DNA from: an uncultured Bacilli bacterium
Lineage (GTDB): Bacteria; Bacillota_I; Bacilli_A; RF39; UBA660
Assembly (NCBI GenBank): GCA_910588025.1
Contig: CAJUQG010000001.1
Location: 143,372 to 207,371 of the forward strand
DNA: 64,000 bases
Reading direction: 5' to 3'
In this document: positions 45,353 to 52,619 of the stretch, piece after piece
How the letters are laid out: each line of letters opens with the position of its first letter
Position numbering within the stretch: the stretch's first letter is position 1
Notes under the pieces: generated by a model
The model's database searches: none
The model's input: only the letters and a program-made list of their open reading frames with translations
What the model was told of the DNA's origin: nothing
Position numbers and translations under genes: made by a program

Positions 45353-45903
45353 CCAGAATATTTTCCATCACTAGTAGAAATAATGATTTTTTCTCCTTGA
45401 TTAATAAACAAAGGAACTTTTACTACATAACCAGTCTCAATAGTTGCATCTTTCATAGCATTATTTGTAGTATTACCTTTTACAGCTGGTTCTGTTTCCA
45501 CAATTTCATATTCTACTTTTTCAGGTAAAGTAACTCCTAAAATTTCTCCTTCAAAAGAATCAATTTGAATTTCCATACTTTCTTTCAAAAACTTTGCTTC
45601 ATTCTCTAATTTAGTAGCAGGAATCTCTAATTGTTCATATGTCTCAGTATTCATAAAAACATAATTTGCTCCATCAGCATATAAAAACTGCATTGGCATT
45701 TTATCAACATGAGCTCTCTCAATTTTAATATTAGTATTGTAAGTATTTTCTACAATGCTTCCAGTTCTTAAATTTTTTAATTTAATTTTAATAAACGGAC
45801 TACCTTTTCCTGGTTTTACATGTTGAAACTCTTGAATTAAACAAAGATTACCATCAACAATTACTGTCATACCATTTTTAATGTCATTAATATTGATAAG
45901 CAT
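45343..45903 (-). CDS. efp: Translation elongation factor P
   Basis: Relieves ribosome stalling at polyproline. It has the three-domain EF-P architecture with [21 protein letters not shown], the tip loop [20 protein letters not shown] with the modifiable Lys at GKG, and the C-terminal [29 protein letters not shown]. 186 aa, normal length. It is followed upstream by rpmG, with which it may share a transcript. Confidence 0.97.
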   Translation of the reverse strand: [186 protein letters not shown]

Positions 45904-45921
45904 TTTTTATCACTCACTCTC

Positions 45922-46095
45922 TTATTTTCCTATTTTAGTTTCTTTAAATGCAGTTACTTGCTTACAAGTAGGACAATATTTATTTAATTCTAATTTATCA
46001 GTTGTATTTTTTTTATTTTTTACAGTAGGACGAAGATGTTTTCCACATCTACTACATTTTAAACCAACAAATTGTCTGTTTTCATTTTTTGCCAT
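45922..46095 (-). CDS. rpmG: Ribosomal protein bL33
   Basis: 57-aa zinc-binding large-subunit protein. Two CxxC pairs (CSRC at residues 14-17 and CPTC at 41-44) frame the family core TTDKLELNKYCPTCKQVTAFKETK. The ATG at 46095 has AAAGGAGGC upstream. The zinc-containing form is the one usually expressed when zinc is sufficient. It lies 18 bases before efp. Confidence 0.93.
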   Translation of the reverse strand: MAKNENRQFVGLKCSRCGKHLRPTVKNKKNTTDKLELNKYCPTCKQVTAFKETKIGK

Positions 46096-46149
46096 TTTGC
46101 TTGCCTCCTTTTAAAATTCATATGTATTATATCAAATAATCATTAATTT

Positions 46150-46184
46150 TCAAAGAAAAATAGAAAGAATACCCTTTCTATTTT
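46150..46184 (-). terminator. Terminator of the secreted repeat protein gene
   Basis: Minus strand AAATAGAAAG, a 6-base loop and CTTTCTATTT: ten perfect pairs followed by a T-rich stretch. Confidence 0.7.
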
Positions 46185-46193
46185 AAAGCAAGA

Positions 46194-48119
46194 CTAACAA
46201 AGTTTTCTTTCTAATATTTTTCCACCTAAATTCTGACTATGTTGAGCCATTAATTCATCACGTAATTGTAATAAACATTCTCTTCTTTCCTTGGTTACGT
46301 CAGAAGAGATATATTGGTCAAAATCAAATTGATTTTTCACACTCTCAACAATATTATCTGAAACATTAAGAGTGGCATCATATACTTCTTTTGATACAAC
46401 ATCTTCTTTTCTAAAATATCCCTCTAAGGCTTTAATATTACCGCACTTATCATAGGAATATTGATTTTTCACTAAATACCCATCAAAATGATATCCTAAA
46501 AGTTGAAGTTCTATTACTGTATCATAATCATCAACAAAGAATGGGACACCATCTTGAGAAAGTACATATTGATGGATACTTTTTACAGTACCAGCTTTAT
46601 AAGATGGCGATAGAGAATTAGTAACATTTACTAAATCTTTTGGACTACTATAAATTCTTGCATTAGGTAATATTGTTAAATCAACATCTTTAGAATAAAC
46701 ATTTTTAGATACTTCAGCTATTTCACTATCTGTAGCTTGAATTTTATCTTTTTGATAAATACTTTCTGGTAAAACATAATACTTAGAATCTAATTCGTAA
46801 GCACTAATTTGTTCGTTATTATTTAATAAATCTACTAATTCATTCGCATTAGATGTATGAAAAACATTTTCATTTACTACTATTCCTGTAATAATTTTTG
46901 GACTTTCATTAGGAGAAATCTCTTTTACTTTCTTACATCCAACCAAATCTTTAACATTTTGAAATAACGCATGAAATGGTTTCATGAATACCGATTCATT
47001 AATTCGATAAATAGAAGCATTACTTGGTGTTGCGTTACTTGGTGTAGCATCACTTGGCGTTGCATCACTTGGCGTTGCATCACTTGGCGTTGCATCACTT
47101 GGTGTAGCATTACTTGGCGTTGCATCACTTGGTGTAGCATTACTTGGCGTTGCATTACTTGGCGTTGCATCACTTGGTGTAGCATTACTTGGCGTTGCAT
47201 TACTTGGTGTAGCATTACTTGGAGTAGCATCACTTGGCGTTGCATTACTTGGTGAAGCTAATTCACCTTCTAGATTTTGAATTGTCAATTCCTCTAAGCT
47301 TTCAACTCCTAAAAGTTGCAAAATTTCTTCATCTTCATACCATGCTTCTTGCGTTTCTATCGTCTCTTCGGCTTTTAAGATTTCCATATTTACTTGTTCT
47401 TCAAATAATTGAGTCTCTTCTTCACTTGACGCCGCATTACTCGGTGTTGCTTGTTCAACTTCTAAAATCTCAGTAGTTACTTGTTCTTCTACAACTGGTT
47501 CTGTTTCACTTTCTAAAACTTCTTCTAATACTTCCATAGAATCTGTATCAGTTTGTGATGAATCAATTATCGCTTCCACATCTTTTTGATAAACATCCTC
47601 TACTCTTAAAAAGCCTTCATTATCATTTACCAAATAACCAATTAATTCATATTCATTTTGATATAACAAAGCTTGGTTTTCCAGGGTAACTGTTTTTGGG
47701 TACCCATCTACTAAAAAAACCATTCCTGTAATTTCTTTTACAGTTTCTGGATAACGCATTCTTAAAGAATTTTCTTGGTTGTAAAGTTGGTTTTCATTTC
47801 GATAAATTCTTGTACCAGATTGAGCATATACATGATCTCCTAAAAAATAAGGAGCATGATTCACTTCTTCTGTTTCTACACTAACTCCATTTGATGCTAA
47901 AATATCTTCTAAAACATATTCATTATCCAAAATGTCTTGAGTAGTCATTGGTAAAGATGATGACTTAACTGGTTGAGTCATCGCATAAGATTTACTGCCA
48001 AACAGCGGACTAAAAGTAGCTCCTAAAAATGCTGATGCTAAAAAAGTATTTCTTAAACTTTTTTTAAAATTTAGTTTATCTTTCGCATATTGAACAAATT
48101 GTTCACAAAATTGTTTCAT
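46194..48119 (-). CDS. Secreted protein with two related domains and a pentapeptide-repeat linker
   Basis: 641 aa. A basic N-terminus and hydrophobic stretch (FLASAFLGATFSPLFGSKSYAM, about residues 25-46) look like a signal peptide. The N-terminal domain contains RIYRNENQLYN, GMVFLVDGYPKTV, YELIGYLVND and GFLRVEDVYQKDV. A second copy near the C-terminus reads RIYSSPKDLVN, SQDGVPFFVDDYDTV, GYHFDGYLVKN and GYFRKEDVVSKEV, so the two are homologous. Between them lie acidic Glu-rich segments and 16 units of the type ATPS[N/D]. No LPXTG or other anchor is visible. TTG at 48137 opens the frame, but ATG 48119 has AAAGGGGA upstream. The function is unknown; it may be a surface or matrix protein. Confidence 0.75.
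   Translation of the reverse strand: MKQFCEQFVQYAKDKLNFKKSLRNTFLASAFLGATFSPLFGSKSYAMTQPVKSSSLPMTTQDILDNEYVLEDILASNGVSVETEEVNHAPYFLGDHVYAQSGTRIYRNENQLYNQENSLRMRYPETVKEITGMVFLVDGYPKTVTLENQALLYQNEYELIGYLVNDNEGFLRVEDVYQKDVEAIIDSSQTDTDSMEVLEEVLESETEPVVEEQVTTEILEVEQATPSNAASSEEETQLFEEQVNMEILKAEETIETQEAWYEDEEILQLLGVESLEELTIQNLEGELASPSNATPSDATPSNATPSNATPSNATPSDATPSNATPSNATPSDATPSNATPSDATPSDATPSDATPSDATPSNATPSNASIYRINESVFMKPFHALFQNVKDLVGCKKVKEISPNESPKIITGIVVNENVFHTSNANELVDLLNNNEQISAYELDSKYYVLPESIYQKDKIQATDSEIAEVSKNVYSKDVDLTILPNARIYSSPKDLVNVTNSLSPSYKAGTVKSIHQYVLSQDGVPFFVDDYDTVIELQLLGYHFDGYLVKNQYSYDKCGNIKALEGYFRKEDVVSKEVYDATLNVSDNIVESVKNQFDFDQYISSDVTKERRECLLQLRDELMAQHSQNLGGKILERKLC
47017..47257 (-). repeat. 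15-bp tandem repeat encoding ATPS[N/D]
   Basis: About 16 head-to-tail 15-base units, ACTTGG[T/C]GT[A/T]GCA[T][T/C] on the plus strand, each encoding Ala-Thr-Pro-Ser-Asn/Asp (the first is Ala-Ser-Pro-Ser-Asn). The variation is almost confined to the Asn/Asp codon and silent bases, as expected for recent slippage or unequal exchange. Confidence 0.92.
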
Positions 48120-48162
48120 TATAAAATCCCCTTTCAATAAAACGGATTTATAATAATCAAAA

Positions 48163-48186
48163 TTAACAATTTTTGCTTGTTGTTAA
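48163..48186. promoter_or_regulatory. Inverted repeat upstream of the secreted repeat protein gene
   Basis: TTAACAA, a 10-base spacer and TTGTTAA form perfect 7-bp arms about 45 bases upstream of the start. It lies between the PBP gene and the secreted protein gene, both on the minus strand, so it could be an operator or a weak terminator of the PBP gene. Confidence 0.35.
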
Positions 48187-48204
48187 CACTTTTTTATAAT
48201 TTTT

Positions 48205-50178
48205 CTAAACAATTTCGTAATTTAAAAGATATTCACTAATTTGATTGCTAATATAACGATTAAAAGGAGCGGTATAATCTTTTACACCATCATAATGACT
48301 TAAATTAGGGGTTACAATGGCTAAACTATAAGAATTATTCTTAGCTGGACCAATCATAGCAAATGTTGAACTAATTGTTTTTGTATCCACACGTCCATCA
48401 GAATTAGCATCATAAAAAGACTCACTTGTTCCAGTTTTACCATAAGCCGAAATCTCCCTACTTACATAACCAGAGCCTGTTCCATTATAAAGAACTTGAC
48501 GAAAACCTTCGCGAATTCGATTATAATAAGAACCATCTAATGGTATTTCTGACAATAAAGAAGGCTCATAAGTATGAATAACCTCATTTTGATTATTTCG
48601 AATTTCTTTCATAAAAGATAAAGAATATCTTTTACCATTACTAGAAATAGTATTCATATATTGCAGTAGCTGAACTGGCGTATAGGTATCATATTGACCA
48701 ATAGTTAAATTAAGAAGCAAATCATCACTAAGCGTCTTGCCAATCATTCCATTTTTTTCGTTAGGTAAATCAATACCAGTTAAACTTCCCAAACCATACA
48801 TGGCAAAAACAGAACGATATTTTTGAAAAACATCTTCGGAAGCCTCTAATTTCATATTATAAGAGTACTTTTTTCCCGCTAACTTAATCGCTGTCAAAAA
48901 CTGATAATAATTACTGGACCATTTTAATGCCGTAATATCATCCAAATATCCCAATTCTTTATAAGAACATTTTTCGGGATTCAAATACAATTTTACACAA
49001 GAATCTTTAATCTTTTTATCTAACTCTATTACCCCATTTAAATAACCAACAGTATGACTAGCCCCTTTCACAATACTTCCAACAGTAAACGATGAAAGTA
49101 TCGTATTAACAGAAACTTCTTGAAAGGTATTAATTTGTCCTGCCAAAATCCTCTCCCCAGCAATCGCTAAAATAGCGCCTGTACTCGGATTCCCAATCAC
49201 TGCATAACTCTCTTTTAGAAACTCCGTATTTGGCATTTTTTTAACTCGTAATAGCGTTTCTTTGATCGTATTTTCTAATAACAACTGTAAATCGATATCA
49301 ATAGATAAAACCAAATCATTTCCTCGCTTTGCCTCTTGATGTAACGATAAAGACTTATCAGCATTAACAAAATAAACCGCCTTTTCTCCTTTCAAATAAT
49401 CCTCATACTGCTGTTCTAAATAACTAATCCCTACCGTATCATTTAAAGCATATCCCTTTTCCAAAAATTCCTCTTTCTTTTCTAGGGGAATTCCTACTTG
49501 AACTGAACCAAAAAAACTTTTTAATGTTTCACCATAAGGATAAATTCTTTTCCAGCTTTCATGTACAAACACACCCGTTATATTCTTCTCAAAAACCTCA
49601 GCCACAATTTTCTCATCCGCTTCTTTAAGCAAAATTTTATTTTGATAAGCATAACCTTCATTCATTCGTGCGTAAAGCTCTGCTAACATTTTTTCGTGAT
49701 GAGATAGATCATTAAGCACATCCGTCGAGATTCGTTCCCTCTTATATTTCTCTAAAGTTTCCAAAGATAACTTTCGCTCTTCATATAACTGCCGTTCTTC
49801 ATTTGTAATATATTCCTCTACAAGTTTTTTATTTTTTTGAACATAGTATTCTCTTAAACGACTTTCACTTGCTTCTTCTACCTCAAAAATAGTAAGTAAC
49901 GTCTCCGCAATTTTCATTTCTTCTTCAAACCCAAAAGAAGAAATTTTATGATACGCAATTTGATTAATCAAAGTATTATCTACAAGTACTCTCCCTTTAG
50001 TATCTAAAATTCGTCCTCTCGGCGCACTACTTCCTAAAACATACACCTCAGTTTGGGCTTTTAACAAATTTTGATAATGCTCATGCTTCGATTGATTTAA
50101 ATAAATGATTCGCGAAAAAAGAATCCCAAAAATAACGATAAGAAGAAAATAATAACCAAAATTGGAACGTTTTTTCAT
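48205..50178 (-). CDS. Class B penicillin-binding protein, elongation type (PBP2/PbpA-like)
   Basis: One membrane segment (about residues 9-27), pedestal motif APRGRILDTKGRVLVDN and a long Glu/Lys-rich helical insertion (about residues 85-180) typical of PbpA/PbpH and PBP2-type proteins. In the transpeptidase domain SxxK is SFTVGSIVKGAS, SxN is WSSNYYQF and KTG is AYGKTGTSESF. No PASTA domain. GTG 50187 opens the frame; ATG 50178 with GGTGAG upstream is preferred (657 aa). It probably serves side-wall synthesis with RodA. Confidence 0.87.
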   Translation of the reverse strand: MKKRSNFGYYFLLIVIFGILFSRIIYLNQSKHEHYQNLLKAQTEVYVLGSSAPRGRILDTKGRVLVDNTLINQIAYHKISSFGFEEEMKIAETLLTIFEVEEASESRLREYYVQKNKKLVEEYITNEERQLYEERKLSLETLEKYKRERISTDVLNDLSHHEKMLAELYARMNEGYAYQNKILLKEADEKIVAEVFEKNITGVFVHESWKRIYPYGETLKSFFGSVQVGIPLEKKEEFLEKGYALNDTVGISYLEQQYEDYLKGEKAVYFVNADKSLSLHQEAKRGNDLVLSIDIDLQLLLENTIKETLLRVKKMPNTEFLKESYAVIGNPSTGAILAIAGERILAGQINTFQEVSVNTILSSFTVGSIVKGASHTVGYLNGVIELDKKIKDSCVKLYLNPEKCSYKELGYLDDITALKWSSNYYQFLTAIKLAGKKYSYNMKLEASEDVFQKYRSVFAMYGLGSLTGIDLPNEKNGMIGKTLSDDLLLNLTIGQYDTYTPVQLLQYMNTISSNGKRYSLSFMKEIRNNQNEVIHTYEPSLLSEIPLDGSYYNRIREGFRQVLYNGTGSGYVSREISAYGKTGTSESFYDANSDGRVDTKTISSTFAMIGPAKNNSYSLAIVTPNLSHYDGVKDYTAPFNRYISNQISEYLLNYEIV

Positions 50179-50240
50179 TTTTCTCACCCTTACTAGTATT
50201 CTTTTTTATTCTTAAAACATACAATAAGTTAGGTGATACA

Positions 50241-50501
50241 ATGTTTAACTTAATCGATAGATACATGTCTAGATTAGAAAAAGAAGATGTGCAAAATTTT
50301 GCCATCAAAAATAACGTTTCTTTAAATGAAGAAGAATTAAATTTTACCTATGACTTTGTCAAAAAAAATTGGCGTATAATCTTAAGTAATCCGAATGCTT
50401 TTCAATTTGAAAAATATCGCAATCAATTTACAGAAGAAAACTTTGCCAAAATCAATTATTTAATAAAAGAATATATCAAAAAATATCAAGCATTTTTATA
50501 A
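50241..50501 (+). CDS. DUF2624-like small protein (YqfT type)
   Basis: 86 aa, helical and charged, without signal peptide. The order of NVSLNEEELNFTYDFVKKNWRIIL and the position next to nfo recall YqfT (DUF2624), the neighbour of the nfo homologue yqfS in Bacillus. AGGTGA precedes the ATG. It is convergent with nfo here and overlaps its 3' end by 16 bases, unlike the collinear Bacillus arrangement. The function is unknown. Confidence 0.6.
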   Translation: MFNLIDRYMSRLEKEDVQNFAIKNNVSLNEEELNFTYDFVKKNWRIILSNPNAFQFEKYRNQFTEENFAKINYLIKEYIKKYQAFL

Positions 50502-51394
50502 TATTTGCGAATTTGATCTATTAAAGCTGGATTAAATTCTTTTTGCTTTAACATCTCAATTTCAAAACGATAAGGAGGATATTCCCTCTTTTGTTCGTCA
50601 TTCGTTTTACTTACAAAAGGAGTTTCTAAAATTTTAGGAACTTCTTTTAATTTTTCATGATATAAAATAGCTAAAAGTGCATCAAAAGAAAGAGAACCAA
50701 AACCAATATTTTCATGACGATCTTTATGACTTCCTCGTTCATTCTTACTATCATTTAAATGAACACACAAAATTTTATCGATACCAATCAATTGATCAAA
50801 CTCTTCCAAAAAAACATCAAACTCTTTCATATCATAACCTGCATCGTTTAAATGACAAGTATCCAAACAAACCCCAAATTTATGAATATCTTCCACACCA
50901 TCTAAAAGCATTTTTACTTCTTCTAAAGTAGAAGCACATTCCGTCCCTTTGCCAGCCATCGTCTCAAAAAGGATAACAATATCTTTATCTCTTACCACTT
51001 CATTTATCGCTGAAATAATATGTTTAATTCCTTCTTCATGGGAAATTCCTACAGCACTCCCTGGATGAATAACCATTTTTTTAATTCCCATTTGTAAACA
51101 TCGGTCAATCTCTTGACGTAAAAAAGCAATACTAAAATTCCATTTTTGCATATCTGATTGATTGGCTAAATTAATAATATATGGCGCATGACAAATCACC
51201 GTATTAATATCAATACCATGCTCTTTCATAAATTGCTTTGCTAATAAAATATATTTCTCATCAAGTGGTTTACGTAGCGTATTTTGAGGAGCTCCCGTAT
51301 AAAACATAAACGTATTTGCTCCATATTCATAAGCTTGTTTTGCACTACCTAAAAGTCCATCAAAAGAAAATGACACATGACACCCTAATAACAT
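50486..51394 (-). CDS. nfo: Endonuclease IV (AP endonuclease)
   Basis: Zinc-dependent TIM-barrel enzyme of base-excision repair that cuts at abasic sites. Motifs are GCHVSF at the N-terminus, KMVIHPGSAVG, ILFETMAGKGTE, FGVCLDTCHLNDAGYD, CVHLNDSKNERGSHKDRHENIGFG and KILETPF, which together supply the metal ligands. 302 aa is slightly longer than the usual 280-300. ATG with GGAGGAG upstream. Confidence 0.95.
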   Translation of the reverse strand: MLLGCHVSFSFDGLLGSAKQAYEYGANTFMFYTGAPQNTLRKPLDEKYILLAKQFMKEHGIDINTVICHAPYIINLANQSDMQKWNFSIAFLRQEIDRCLQMGIKKMVIHPGSAVGISHEEGIKHIISAINEVVRDKDIVILFETMAGKGTECASTLEEVKMLLDGVEDIHKFGVCLDTCHLNDAGYDMKEFDVFLEEFDQLIGIDKILCVHLNDSKNERGSHKDRHENIGFGSLSFDALLAILYHEKLKEVPKILETPFVSKTNDEQKREYPPYRFEIEMLKQKEFNPALIDQIRKYYKNA

Positions 51395-51411
51395 AAAACT
51401 CCTCCTTCAAA

Positions 51412-51435
51412 AAGAAAAAAAGACGCAAGACGTCT
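51412..51435 (-). terminator. Terminator of the prepilin gene
   Basis: Minus strand AGACG, a 5-base loop, CGTCT and a T run; the stem overlaps the stop codon. Confidence 0.7.
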
Positions 51436-51892
51436 ATTTTGTTACAACCGTTCCTTTTCCATCACAAGTAGTAGAAGCATTCGCTGCAAAATCTACAGTC
51501 TGTGCTTCAATTTTAGAATATTCGGCTCCCTCAACTTGAAATTTTCCATTAGAAAGCCATAAAGTATACGTAGCGATTCCTCCAGAAATATTAATTTCAA
51601 CACTACCAGTATAACTAGCACCTATTTTATCGACATATTTTCCCTTTAAATAATCAAGTGGCATGCAAAAGTGCGTTCCCGTTGTACTTCCATTTAATAA
51701 AGAATCTGTATAAGCAATCTTGGCATTTTCCACAACACTTTGCGCATCAATCACAAATGCTTTTTTAGAAGAACTCGCAATAATGGATGTAACACTACTC
51801 GTTGCAAGTAACATCAAAATGGCTAGAATAGAGATAACAGCCAATAACTCAATTAAAGTAAAACCCTTCTGATTCCATTTTTGCATTCTCAT
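51434..51892 (-). CDS. ComGC-like major prepilin
   Basis: Type IV prepilin with a short basic leader and processing site KGFTLIELLAVISILAILMLLA: cleavage after Gly, methylatable Phe and Glu at +5. A small beta-rich C-terminal domain ends with Cys-containing TTCDGKGTVVT, and another Cys occurs in GTHFCMP, so a disulfide is possible. 152 aa. ATG 51892 has AGAGG seven bases upstream. The assembly ATPase and membrane protein genes are not in the window, so competence versus other pilus roles cannot be decided. Confidence 0.85.
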   Translation of the reverse strand: MRMQKWNQKGFTLIELLAVISILAILMLLATSSVTSIIASSSKKAFVIDAQSVVENAKIAYTDSLLNGSTTGTHFCMPLDYLKGKYVDKIGASYTGSVEINISGGIATYTLWLSNGKFQVEGAEYSKIEAQTVDFAANASTTCDGKGTVVTK

Positions 51893-51982
51893 ACCCTAAC
51901 CTCTTTCTACTATTATAAGTATTATATCTCATTTACGAAAACGAAGTCAATAAAGATTTCAGGAATTCATCAAAAAGGAAAA

Positions 51983-52207
51983 TTAAGATTTAAAAGCTCC
52001 TAAGAAACTACTAATTAAATCAATATTATCAATGGCATCGCTTATTTTATCCGTTGTTCTAAGTCGGTATAAGTCTTTCATAGCATTTAAATATGCTTCA
52101 TAATTTTTACCACTACGGTTCAAATCTTTAATCCAATAAGAATTTTCTTTCAAGTATTGATACATATTTTTTTCTTGTTTTAATTTTATTTGTATATCAA
52201 GTTCCAT
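51983..52207 (-). CDS. YlbE-like protein
   Basis: 74 aa. YQYLKENSYWIKDLNRSGKNYEAYLNAM and LYRLRTTDKISDAIDNIDLISSFLGAF match the pattern of YlbE-like proteins of Bacillota. It follows the YlbD-like gene by two bases, the same pairing as ylbD-ylbE in Bacillus. The function is unknown. Confidence 0.7.
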   Translation of the reverse strand: MELDIQIKLKQEKNMYQYLKENSYWIKDLNRSGKNYEAYLNAMKDLYRLRTTDKISDAIDNIDLISSFLGAFKS

Positions 52208-52209
52208 AA

Positions 52210-52572
52210 TTAATCCTCAAAAAATTTATTAAGTGGTCTAGGAGTAACAGGTCCTTTAAACGAACTTACATTCTCAGCCCCTTTAGAAGTTAATTCAGAA
52301 ACTAAATTAAGAGCTTTTTGAGCTGTTTTAATATGCTCTTGTATAGAATTCATATCAATACCTTTTAATTTATCGGTAAAACTTGAAAAGTCTCCCGAGG
52401 AAGATGGGGTATCATCATTATGAGAAAAATAATCGCGCCAAGCCTCATCATTTTCACCATAAATATCATAGATTTCATAAAACTTCTGCCAACTCATCTC
52501 GCCCGTTTTCACATGATGAACAAGTTCAGGATGTCGTGATGCAAAATTCTTAAATTCCTCTTTCTTATTCAT
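52210..52572 (-). CDS. YlbD-like putative coat protein
   Basis: 120 aa. The N-terminal EEFKNFASRHPELVHHVKTGEMSWQKFYEIYDIYGENDEAW is the YlbD pattern (putative spore-coat family). The C-terminal half contains an amphipathic helix (IQEHIKTAQKALNLVSEL) and a flexible Pro-containing tail. The pairing with the YlbE-like gene supports the call. Whether it acts in a coat is unproved. Confidence 0.72.
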   Translation of the reverse strand: MNKKEEFKNFASRHPELVHHVKTGEMSWQKFYEIYDIYGENDEAWRDYFSHNDDTPSSSGDFSSFTDKLKGIDMNSIQEHIKTAQKALNLVSELTSKGAENVSSFKGPVTPRPLNKFFED

Positions 52573-52619
52573 AAAAAAATCACCTATTACATTGTAGTTG
52601 TAATCAGTGACTTTTATTC

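Noticed and set aside
46971..47255. Long open frames on both strands over the 15-bp repeat array
   Set aside because: They are shadows of the repeat: any frame without a stop in one unit stays open across the array. They have no ribosome sites, and the coding frame of the secreted protein explains the DNA.
47017..47257. Tandem array considered as a CRISPR
   Set aside because: The units are 15 bases without spacers and lie in frame inside a gene.
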